A program made the position numbers and the translations under genes. The notes below the pieces were generated by a model, which had not been told where the DNA came from, did not search any database, and saw only the letters and a program-made list of their open reading frames with translations. A DNA stretch of 37,423 bases from assembly GCA_023247215.1 (NCBI GenBank), contig JAHFGX010000013.1, forward strand, positions 1 to 37,423, in the 5' to 3' direction. The DNA is from Candidatus Omnitrophota bacterium. GTDB lineage: Bacteria > Omnitrophota > Gorgyraeia > Aquiviventales > Aquiviventaceae. Positions 20,108 to 28,562 of this stretch are shown here, in pieces; the stretch's first letter is position 1, and each line of letters begins with the position of its first letter.

Positions 20108-20862
20108 CTGCTTCCCAGTCGGAGGGCCTGCAGATCGCGCGCGAACACCAGCGGGCCGGCGTACTGCGTCCGCACGCCGCGGCGGGCGAGGCCCTCCTGC
20201 ACCGATGGCGCGCGGTGGGTCAGCACCAGGCGGCGGCACCCCGCCGCGGCGGCGATCCGGCCGCAGGCCGAGGGTGTTAAGTGCCCGGCGACAGGATGCG
20301 CGTCGGGCGCGGAGCATTCGAGAATCAGCACGTCGGCGTTGCGGCCCAGCTCGACGACGCCGGGGCCTTCCGCCGTATCGCCGGAGTAGGCGACCGAGCG
20401 GCCGCCGCATTCCACCCGGAACCCGACGGCCGGCGGGCCGTGGGGCATCCGTCTCGACACCACCCGGCACGTCCCGAGGCGCTGGGCGGCGTCGCCCACC
20501 TCGCGCAGCGTCAGCCGGTAGCCGCGCGGAGCCAGCCAGCCGGAGAAGGCGGCGTTGAGCCGCCGGTAGACCCGGCGCATCCCCTGCGGACCGGTCACGG
20601 TGAGCGGCTTGGTGCGCGCCGGGTCTGGCAAATGCATCGCAAACAGCAGCGGCACCAGCTCGGCGCAATGGTCCGGGTGGAAATGCGTAAGGAAGATGCG
20701 GTCCAGGTCGCCGTGGGTGACGCCGAGGGCCAGCAGGCGCTGCAGCGTGCCTGGCCCGGCGTCGAAGAGCCAATGCTGCCCCGCCGCGTAGATATAGATG
20801 CCAGCGCACGCCTGCCCCCGCACCGGCCACGCCGTCCCCGTCCCCAGCATCACGATCCTCAT
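20104..20862 (-). CDS. metallo-beta-lactamase-fold hydrolase, RNase Z-like
   Basis: MRIVMLGTGTAWP; LTHFHPDHCAEL; VAYSGDTAEG; VLILECSAPD; LVLTHRAPS. Confidence 0.88.
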   Translation of the reverse strand: MRIVMLGTGTAWPVRGQACAGIYIYAAGQHWLFDAGPGTLQRLLALGVTHGDLDRIFLTHFHPDHCAELVPLLFAMHLPDPARTKPLTVTGPQGMRRVYRRLNAAFSGWLAPRGYRLTLREVGDAAQRLGTCRVVSRRMPHGPPAVGFRVECGGRSVAYSGDTAEGPGVVELGRNADVLILECSAPDAHPVAGHLTPSACGRIAAAAGCRRLVLTHRAPSVQEGLARRGVRTQYAGPLVFARDLQALRLGSS

Positions 20863-21124
20863 CTTTTCCCTCTCACAACCGACACGTGGAATGAGCGGAG
20901 CGTAGGAGGGTCGAGAAGGGTGCGGAAGATCAGGCTTGATGCGGAATTCATGAGTAGCCACGGGTGACGCGGAGCGGAGGTCTCCGCCGCCCGCAGCCGA
21001 TGACGCCGATAGTGCGGCACGGCGAGGACGGCGGAGGTCGCGCAGCGGCAGGACCCGTGGCCAGGCATGGGGCAAGCGATGCGGCGACGTGTCTTGCGCG
21101 CCCCAACCAACAGGCGCATGCCGC

Positions 21125-21946
21125 TCATTCCGCGATGGAGGTCGGCACGAATCCGACTGGCACACTGTACCGCTTCCAGGTGGGCTTCAGGTCCAGCACC
21201 CGGTCAATGCGGAACTGGCGGATGTCTTTGCGCGTGTGGCAGTAGGCCTCGAAGTACGGGTCCCGTACGTAGTAGATGTCCACTAGCCGCACCCGCTCCT
21301 GCGACGACCCGCTGGCCACGCTCTGCGAGAGATATTCCATCTGCACCTGCAGCCGCTTGTCGAAGGCCTCGGACAGCAGCTTCGTGATCGTCGCCAGGTC
21401 CTGCTTGCGCTCCGGAAACACGACGGAGATCTGCAGCTTGTCACCCCCGAACCTCGACGTGGCGAACAGCTTGCCGTGCTGCTTGCCGTATTCGTAGACG
21501 TCTTTCGTGAGGCGGACGTCATCCAGGCAATACTGCTTGATGAGGTCCATCTTCCCTTCTTTGTACCACTTGAGCGCGTCCAGCCCGTGGCCGGTTTTGC
21601 CGCGGCCCAGGGTGGCCTGCCCGATGCTGTCCAGGCTGACCCGGTGTCCCAGGTGCTTGACCACCTCGTCCAGGATGTCCAGCGTCGGGATCGAGGCGGC
21701 GGGATACGGCAGGTGCGGGGCTAAGACCGGTAAATCAAATCGGTTGATGTTGAATCCGACGACCAGATCCGCCTGCTTGAGGACCGTCGCGAGCGCCGGC
21801 AACTCCGCTTCCACGTAGGTGTCGTAGCGGTCCGTGCTGTACCGGTAGATGCCGACGACCGACACCCCCAGCAGCTCCGGCCGGCGGCCCTCCACCTCAT
21901 TGAAGTCCTTCTGCGTTTCCAGATCAAGCACCAGCTTTTCACTCAT
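21125..21946 (-). CDS. RNase H-like DEDD-type exonuclease domain plus C-terminal WYL-like domain
   Basis: LVLDLETQKDF; LVVGFNINRFDLPVL; YCLDDVRLTKDVYEY; C-term VQMEYLSQ...RVRLVDIYYVRDPYFEAYCHTRKDIRQFRIDRVLDLKPTWKRY. Confidence 0.75.
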   Translation of the reverse strand: MSEKLVLDLETQKDFNEVEGRRPELLGVSVVGIYRYSTDRYDTYVEAELPALATVLKQADLVVGFNINRFDLPVLAPHLPYPAASIPTLDILDEVVKHLGHRVSLDSIGQATLGRGKTGHGLDALKWYKEGKMDLIKQYCLDDVRLTKDVYEYGKQHGKLFATSRFGGDKLQISVVFPERKQDLATITKLLSEAFDKRLQVQMEYLSQSVASGSSQERVRLVDIYYVRDPYFEAYCHTRKDIRQFRIDRVLDLKPTWKRYSVPVGFVPTSIAE

Positions 21947-21973
21947 TGACGCTCTCATTCATGGATGCGTGTC

Positions 21974-23362
21974 TCATGTTGACGTGCGCGCACGCAGGGC
22001 GGCGATCAAGCCGCCCCCGCGCGAGACGTTGACGACCGGGTCTTCCGAAAACCGTCCGACCAATCCGATCCGCGTGGAGTTGAAGAAAAATCCGGAGACG
22101 ACGTGGCGGGCGGCCATCCGCGCTTTCGCGCGATGCAGGACGGGAAAGCGTTCCACGCGGATGCGGGCCGTCTCCTGCGCCACGTAGTGGACCGGGGACG
22201 CCCGCAGGGCCACCGCCAGCGTGCGCTCCCAGACCAGCCGCGTCACCCGGTTGCCGACGACCACCCCTTCTCCACCATACAGCGAGTTGGGCTTCAGCAC
22301 CAGCCGGGATTGATGCCGCCGGATGTACGGCAGCAGGTCCGCGGGCCGGCCCTGCGGGTCGGGCACGGTCGCCTCCCGCACCAGCCGCGTCCACGGCACG
22401 TGGGCGCGGAACAGCCGGCGCTGCGCCGGCGTGAACGCCCGAGCATAGCGCGGATCGGTCAAGACTTCCCAGCACGATTTATGGTCGAATTCCCACGAGA
22501 TGCCGGAAATCAGCCGGCCGGTGCGGACCGCCTCGCGCACCGCCTCCAGGCGCGCGCCGCGCGCCTCCATCTCCAGCAGCTCGCCCAGCTCGCAATCCCG
22601 GTACAGCATGTCCACCGGCCCTGCGGGACACTGGATGCGCCCGCCGGAGAGCCGCAGCTCTCGGGGATCGGCCACCACCGCCTGCAGGCCGTACCGGCCC
22701 AGCGAACTCGCCAGGTTGCCGAATTCATCCGTGCCGGTGATGAAGTCCCTGTTTTCCAGCAGCGCGACGCGACGGGCGCGCGGATTGATCGCCCTGATCT
22801 CCTCGACCAAGAGATCGCGCGGGTCGGGCATCGGCTCGAATCGGCGCCGGGGGAAGGCGCGCTGCAGCAGATCGCCGAGCACGTCCAGGATGACGGCGCA
22901 GGACGTGGGCGCGTAGTAGACCCCGCCCACCCCGACGGTGTTGGGCTCCAGGAACTGGAAGCGGCTCCGCCAATCCGGATGATCGAAGGTCGCGGTGGCG
23001 TCCAAGCGCCCCAGCACGGCGAAGGGCCGGCGGAGCGGCGGCGCCAGCCGCGTCCACGCCTGCTGCGCCGCCGTCAGCGGGATCACCTCGCGGACGTCGG
23101 CGCGGGCGGCGTAGAGCACCGGGATGCGCCGCAACGCCTCCACCATCTGATGCGTCACGGTCCGGAAATAGGACGCCTGCGCTGGGGTGAGGATCCACGG
23201 GAGGAAGGCGAGATCAATCGCATGAGGCCGGCCGCCGTCTCCCAGCACCCGCAGCCCTCGCTCGTCGCTGAGGCGGCGGACCGCCGTGAGGCGCTGGAGC
23301 AGTTCCGAGGGGTCCAAGCGGCGGACGTGCTGCGCGAGCGGGTGTGTGGGGAGATAGTCCAT
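21974..23362 (-). CDS. putative circularly permuted ATP-grasp family ligase
   Basis: FLEPNTVGVGGVYY; ALLENRDF; GISWEFDHKSCWEVLTDP; RLVLKPNSLYGGEGVVVG; MAARHVVSGFFFN. Confidence 0.6.
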   Translation of the reverse strand: MDYLPTHPLAQHVRRLDPSELLQRLTAVRRLSDERGLRVLGDGGRPHAIDLAFLPWILTPAQASYFRTVTHQMVEALRRIPVLYAARADVREVIPLTAAQQAWTRLAPPLRRPFAVLGRLDATATFDHPDWRSRFQFLEPNTVGVGGVYYAPTSCAVILDVLGDLLQRAFPRRRFEPMPDPRDLLVEEIRAINPRARRVALLENRDFITGTDEFGNLASSLGRYGLQAVVADPRELRLSGGRIQCPAGPVDMLYRDCELGELLEMEARGARLEAVREAVRTGRLISGISWEFDHKSCWEVLTDPRYARAFTPAQRRLFRAHVPWTRLVREATVPDPQGRPADLLPYIRRHQSRLVLKPNSLYGGEGVVVGNRVTRLVWERTLAVALRASPVHYVAQETARIRVERFPVLHRAKARMAARHVVSGFFFNSTRIGLVGRFSEDPVVNVSRGGGLIAALRARTST

Positions 23363-23459
23363 GAACGCCGTTCCAGTATTGTAGCAAGCGGGCCGACAAC
23401 TAGCCACCCCTTCCCTGCGTATGGTATGATTCCATCACGTCTTACTTCAACTGTACCTG

Positions 23460-24923
23460 ATGGCCACCGAACGAATTCCTCGCGAACTCATCCTCCAAGT
23501 GACGCGGTTCCTCAAGCGCCAGGGAGCGGACTACGCCGACGTCCGCTTCGAGCGGATCCTCCACGAAAGCGTGGTAGTGCAGCAGCGCCAGGTGCAGTCC
23601 CTCAGCGTCGAGGAAACCGCCGGGGTCGGCATCCGGGTGCTGCTCCGCGGGGCCTGGGGCTTCGCCGCCACTCCGCATCTAGCGCTTCCCCACCTGAAGC
23701 GCGCGGCGGCGCAGGCGGTCGCGCTGGCCAAGGCCTCCTCGTCCATCAACAAGCAGCGGGTGCGATTGGCCCCCGTGGAGCCGGTCCGCGCGGCACACCG
23801 CTCGCGGTACCAGATTGATCCGTTTGAGGTCCCCCTCTCCAAGAAACTCGATTACCTGCTCTGGGCCACCTCCGCCCTGATGGGGCCGCAGGCTGTGAAG
23901 CGCGCCACGGCCCACATGGATTTTTACCGGCGGACGAAGTTCTTCGCCTCCACCGACGGCGCGCAGATCCACCAGGTGCTGCTCGAGAGCGGCGCCGGGC
24001 TGGAAGTGGTGGCTCAGCAGGGCAACGAAGTGCGGCTGCGCAGCTACCCGAATTCCCACCACGGCGCCCTGGCCCAGGCCGGGTTCGAATACGTCAAGCA
24101 GTTGGACCTGGTCGGCGGAGCGAAGACCATCCAGCAGGAAGTGCTGCTGCTCCTCCGGGCGCGGCCGCCTAAACCGGGCCTGACCACGCTGATCCTGGAC
24201 CCCACGCAGATGGTCATGCAGCTCCATGAATCGTGCGGCCACCCGACGGAGCTGGACCGCGTGCTAGGCCAAGAGCTCAGTTACGCCGGGGGCAGCTTCC
24301 TGACGCCGGAGCATTTGGGGCGCCTGCGCTACGGCTCCGACGCGGTGACCATCGTGGCCGACGCGACCGTGCCGGGCGGGGTGGGCAGCTTCGCCTACGA
24401 CGACGAAGGCGTGCCGGCGCAGCGGGTGGAGCTGGTCCGGCGCGGACTGTTCACCGGCTATTTGAGTTCGCGGGAATCCGCCTCCCGGCTGGGCCTGCCC
24501 GGCAGCGGTGGGGCCATGCGGGCCGAGCAATGGGACGCCCCGCCCCTGGTGCGTATGACAAACGTGAACCTGGAGCCCGGCGAGGCCACCGTCGAGCAGC
24601 TGATCCGGGACGTCAAGCGCGGCTATCTCCTCAGCACCAACAAAAGCTGGTCCATTGACGACCGCCGCCTGAACTTCCAATTCTCCACCGAGATCGGCCG
24701 GGAGATCATCAACGGCTCGCTGGGGGCGCTGGTCGCCAACCCGCTCTACACCGGGATCACGCCGCAGTTTTGGGGGCGCTGCACCGGGGTGTCGAACCGC
24801 GCAAGCTGGCAGCTCTGGGGCGTGCCGAATTGCGCCAAGGGCGAACCCATGCAGTTGATGCACGTGGGGCACGGCGCGCCGTACGCGCGCTTCGACGGCG
24901 TCTGGCTCGGCGCGGCGGATTAA
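23460..24923 (+). CDS. tldD: TldD family metalloprotease subunit
   Basis: YADVRFERI; MQLHESCGHPTELDRVLGQELSYAGGSFLTP (HExxxH); LSTNKSWSIDDRRLNFQFSTEIGREI. Confidence 0.85.
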   Translation: MATERIPRELILQVTRFLKRQGADYADVRFERILHESVVVQQRQVQSLSVEETAGVGIRVLLRGAWGFAATPHLALPHLKRAAAQAVALAKASSSINKQRVRLAPVEPVRAAHRSRYQIDPFEVPLSKKLDYLLWATSALMGPQAVKRATAHMDFYRRTKFFASTDGAQIHQVLLESGAGLEVVAQQGNEVRLRSYPNSHHGALAQAGFEYVKQLDLVGGAKTIQQEVLLLLRARPPKPGLTTLILDPTQMVMQLHESCGHPTELDRVLGQELSYAGGSFLTPEHLGRLRYGSDAVTIVADATVPGGVGSFAYDDEGVPAQRVELVRRGLFTGYLSSRESASRLGLPGSGGAMRAEQWDAPPLVRMTNVNLEPGEATVEQLIRDVKRGYLLSTNKSWSIDDRRLNFQFSTEIGREIINGSLGALVANPLYTGITPQFWGRCTGVSNRASWQLWGVPNCAKGEPMQLMHVGHGAPYARFDGVWLGAAD

Positions 24924-26275
24924 TGGTGGGTTCTTCCCAACTTCTCGACGAGCTCTCCCGGCTGGTGAAGCGCTCCCCGGCGGACGGCACTAGCATCTGC
25001 GCCCAGGGACAAGGGCGCCACGTCATGCGTTTTGCGTACGGCACGATCCACCAGGTGCTGTTCCAGGAGCACCTGACCGTCACGATCAAAGCGGTGCTCG
25101 GCAAGCGGGTGGGCGTGGCCTCCACCGATACGTTTGAACGCGCCAGCTTGAACCGCACCCTGGCCGCCGCCCTCGCCCTGGCCCGGCACGCTCCCAACCA
25201 GCCGTCTCTGTCGCCGCTGCCCGCCGCGCACCAGCTCCTGACGACGGAAGACCGAGACGATGCCACCGCCCAGGCCGGACCAGAGGCGGTTCTTCCCGCG
25301 ATCAAGCGGGTGTTCCAGCTCTGCCAAGGCGCGGGAGCGTCGCTGGCCGGATCGTGCGCTCTCGGAGAGGACGAGCTGGCCGTCGTCAACTCCTCCGGGG
25401 TGGCCTGTTACGCCGCCTCGACGCTGACCGGCGCCAAGCTCGTGACGATGTACCGCAAGTTGAGCGGCTTCGCCAGCCTCGTGGAGCGCCGCCTGAGCCG
25501 GCTCAATTTTGACGATCTCCTGGAGACCTCGCTGGCCCAATGCCTGCACCGCCAGGCGCCGGTGACGCTCCCGTTGGGGACGTATGAGGTGATCCTGGAG
25601 CCGGAGGCGGTGGCGGAGCTGCTGATGTGGCTGGGGTCCATCGCGTTCGGCGCCAAGAGCTTTCACGAAAAAACCAGCTGCGTGGCGGGCCGGCTCGGCG
25701 AGCAGGTGATGGACCGCCGGATCACCATCCTCGACGACGGCACGCGCCCGGAGGGGCTGCGGATGCTGTTCGATTTCGAGGGCGTGCCGAAGCGGCGGGT
25801 GCCCCTAATCGAGCGCGGCACGGCGGCCGGCCTGGTCTATGATTCCACGTACGGCCACCTCTACGGACAGACCTCCACCGGCCACGGCCTCCCGCCGGAT
25901 GACGTGGAAGGGCCGCAACCATTGCATCTGTTCCTGGAGCCCGGATCCGTCCCGCGCGAAGAGCTGATCCGACGGTGCGAGCGCGGCATCCTGATCCCCC
26001 GGTTCCACTACGTCAACGGCCTGCTGAACCCACCCGAGGCGCTGATGACCGGCCTCACCCGCGAAGGCGCCTGGCTGATTGAAGACGGCAAGCGCAAGGC
26101 GCCGATCACGACCCTGCGGTTTACGCACAGCCTGGTGGACGCGCTGCGCCATGTCGTCGCCATCTCGAAGGAGCGCCGGCGCGTGGCCGACCCGATGCAG
26201 GAGTCGGGATGCGCGGTCGTGCCGACGCTGCACCTGGCGCGCTTGCGCTTCACCGGACGGTCGGAGGACGCATGA
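24923..26275 (+). CDS. TldE/PmbA family protein, TldD partner
   Basis: start overlaps tldD stop (TAATG); VILEPEAVAELLMWLGSIAFGAKSFHEKTS; GLVYDSTYGHLYGQTSTGHG. Confidence 0.8.
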   Translation: MVGSSQLLDELSRLVKRSPADGTSICAQGQGRHVMRFAYGTIHQVLFQEHLTVTIKAVLGKRVGVASTDTFERASLNRTLAAALALARHAPNQPSLSPLPAAHQLLTTEDRDDATAQAGPEAVLPAIKRVFQLCQGAGASLAGSCALGEDELAVVNSSGVACYAASTLTGAKLVTMYRKLSGFASLVERRLSRLNFDDLLETSLAQCLHRQAPVTLPLGTYEVILEPEAVAELLMWLGSIAFGAKSFHEKTSCVAGRLGEQVMDRRITILDDGTRPEGLRMLFDFEGVPKRRVPLIERGTAAGLVYDSTYGHLYGQTSTGHGLPPDDVEGPQPLHLFLEPGSVPREELIRRCERGILIPRFHYVNGLLNPPEALMTGLTREGAWLIEDGKRKAPITTLRFTHSLVDALRHVVAISKERRRVADPMQESGCAVVPTLHLARLRFTGRSEDA

Positions 26276-27486
26276 CGCGCCCCGCGCGCTCCGCATCCCG
26301 CCGGCCGCAGCCGCGCCCGCACGTCCGGGCCGGCTGCGCCGCGTGCTGCCTACTGTGCGCCGTGGTGTTCGTCGGCTGCTCCGTCCTGTGGCCGATCGGC
26401 CCGCGGGTGCCGCAGAGCCCGCCCCACGCGCGTGAAACGCTGGACGACGGCTATGAGGACTACACCGGCGTCATCCACGTGCACACCGCCTATTCGCATG
26501 ACGCCGACGGGACGCTGGCCGAAGTCGCGCAGGTGGCCAACGCGCAAGGGCTGCACTACGTCATCACGACGGAGCACAACAACCTGCGCTCGCTGCGCGA
26601 GGGCAACCAGGGCTGGCACGGCATGACGCTCATCCTCGTGGGGGAAGAAATCTCCACGCGGGACGGGCACTGCCTCGCGCTGAACGTGCACGAGGAGATT
26701 AGCCGGAACCAGCCCACCCAGGCCATCCTCGACGAGATCGCCCGCCAAGGCGGGCTGTCGTTCCTCGCCCATCCCTCCTTCAAGAAGCGCCCGTGGAAGA
26801 ACTGGTCCGTCCACGGGTTCACCGGCATCGAAGGGTACAACACCGTGCACGACGCGTTTGACGAGAACTGGCTGCGCGTGGCGCTCTGGGGGTTGACGGT
26901 CCCGCCGCATCCGCTGTACCTGTCCTTCGTGGACCGACCTGACGAGCCCCTGGCCCGGTGGGATGCGTTGATCCGCGAGCACGGGCGGGTCGTGGGCATC
27001 GGCTCCAGCGACGCGCACGAGCTCCATCTGCTCGGGGTCAAGATCGCTCCCTACGACGTGACCTTCAAGGTGGTGCGCACGCACCTCTTGCTGCCGGCCG
27101 GGACCCCGATGTCGGCGCCCGCCGTCTACGATGCGCTGCGCGCGGGGCACGCGTACTTTGCCATCGACCTGCTGGCGGACGCCCGGGGGTTCACCTTCAT
27201 GGCCGACGACGACCAGCGGGTTCTGGGGGTGATGGGTGACGAGGTGAAGCTGACGGACCCGATGCAGTTGACGGTCATCCTGCCGCAGTCGGCGCACCTG
27301 GCGTTGTTCAAGGACGGCAACGTGGCGGCCACCAGCGTCGGACGAGTCTGGCATATCCGCGTCAAGGAACCGGGCAGCTACCGGGTGGAAATCTCCCGCA
27401 ACGGCACGCCCTGGATTTTTTCCAACCCGATCTACATCCGTGCTCCCTCTGAAGCACCATCCCAGACGGTCGGTAGTCAGCAGTAG
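26272..27486 (+). CDS. PHP-domain phosphoesterase-like lipoprotein
   Basis: ATGA overlap with the upstream gene; VIHVHTAYSHDADGT; ITTEHNN; FLAHPS; GIGSSDAHE. Confidence 0.85.
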   Translation: MTRPARSASRRPQPRPHVRAGCAACCLLCAVVFVGCSVLWPIGPRVPQSPPHARETLDDGYEDYTGVIHVHTAYSHDADGTLAEVAQVANAQGLHYVITTEHNNLRSLREGNQGWHGMTLILVGEEISTRDGHCLALNVHEEISRNQPTQAILDEIARQGGLSFLAHPSFKKRPWKNWSVHGFTGIEGYNTVHDAFDENWLRVALWGLTVPPHPLYLSFVDRPDEPLARWDALIREHGRVVGIGSSDAHELHLLGVKIAPYDVTFKVVRTHLLLPAGTPMSAPAVYDALRAGHAYFAIDLLADARGFTFMADDDQRVLGVMGDEVKLTDPMQLTVILPQSAHLALFKDGNVAATSVGRVWHIRVKEPGSYRVEISRNGTPWIFSNPIYIRAPSEAPSQTVGSQQ

Positions 27487-27491
27487 GCCGT

Positions 27492-28475
27492 ATGAAGACC
27501 AGCGCGTTACTTCATCGTCTGTGGTGCCTGACCACGTACAGCGTACTACTGACCGCTGGCAGCGGTTGCGCGCACGTGCCGCTCGACGCGCACTATCGCG
27601 GCGCGCGGCCCCTTCCTCCCGACGTCGCGGACTATTACACCGTCCCGGGTGAGCCGCCGGCCGCCGAAGCGGAGTGGATCGAAGAGCGCGGCGCCTACCG
27701 ACGAGGGCTGGTGCGGTTCCCGCTGCGGGCGGCGGATTTTGAGCCGACCGAACCGGCGGTGGAAATCGAGTGGTTCGAATCCCGCCGGCCCGGCCGGCGG
27801 CCGGCGCTGCTCTTTTCCCCGATCCTCGGCGGCGACTACCCGTTGGAGCGGGGCCTGTGCCGGTTCTTCGCCGCCCGCGGATTTCACGTCGCGCTGGTCC
27901 ACCGCAAAACGCTGAAGATCTCCCCTGAGCACGGCGCCGAGCGCATCGAGCTGCTGCTGCGCCAATCCATCGTGCGCAACCGGCAGATCGTGGACTGGAT
28001 GAGCCGGTACCCGCGCGTGGATGCGGACCGCCTCGGCGGCTTCGGCATCAGCATGGGCGGCATGGCGGATGTGATCACCGCCGCAGTGGATCCCCGGCTC
28101 AAAGCCCATGTCGTCGTCCTCGCGGGCGGGAGCCTCGCGGACATCCTGCGCGACTCGCGCGACCGGCTGATTACCAAACCCCGCGCCCGGTATCTCGCGG
28201 CCCACTCCATGGATTTGGAGACGATGCACCGGGTGCTCAGCGATGAGATCCGGACCGACCCGCTGCGCTTCGCCCCCTACGTGGATGCCCGGCGGCTGCT
28301 CATGTTCATCGCGCTGAACGATCCGACCATCGGGCGCGCGAACGCCCTGCGGTTGTGGCGGGCGGTGGGCAAACCCCAGGCCATCTTCGTGCCGGTCGGC
28401 CATTACACGTCCTACCTGTACGTGCCGTACCTCAAGTACGCCTCGCTTAGATTCCTCAGAGCGCACCTGCGGTAA
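27492..28475 (+). CDS. alpha/beta hydrolase, lipoprotein-like
   Basis: LTAGSGCAH lipobox-like; FGISMGGMADVITAA nucleophile elbow; C-terminal VGHYTS. Confidence 0.75.
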   Translation: MKTSALLHRLWCLTTYSVLLTAGSGCAHVPLDAHYRGARPLPPDVADYYTVPGEPPAAEAEWIEERGAYRRGLVRFPLRAADFEPTEPAVEIEWFESRRPGRRPALLFSPILGGDYPLERGLCRFFAARGFHVALVHRKTLKISPEHGAERIELLLRQSIVRNRQIVDWMSRYPRVDADRLGGFGISMGGMADVITAAVDPRLKAHVVVLAGGSLADILRDSRDRLITKPRARYLAAHSMDLETMHRVLSDEIRTDPLRFAPYVDARRLLMFIALNDPTIGRANALRLWRAVGKPQAIFVPVGHYTSYLYVPYLKYASLRFLRAHLR

Positions 28476-28562
28476 CCCTATCAGACGTTGAGCGATTTGG
28501 GGTATACTTCAAGTTAAGACGAGAGGCGCCGCCACCCCCGGGCCCGACGGGTAGGAGGAATT

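Noticed and set aside
20863-21165. N-terminal extension of the metallo-beta-lactamase ORF
   Set aside because: The conserved fold begins at MRIVMLGTGTAWP (20862); the extension is low-complexity and would overlap the exonuclease-WYL gene.
22103-23818. 571-aa plus-strand ORF
   Set aside because: Antisense to the ATP-grasp-like gene and running out of frame into tldD; composition typical of a shadow frame.
27771-27784. tRNA T-loop-like string TGGTTCGAATCCCG
   Set aside because: Lies in frame within the alpha/beta hydrolase CDS (EWFESR). No acceptor, D or anticodon stems around it.
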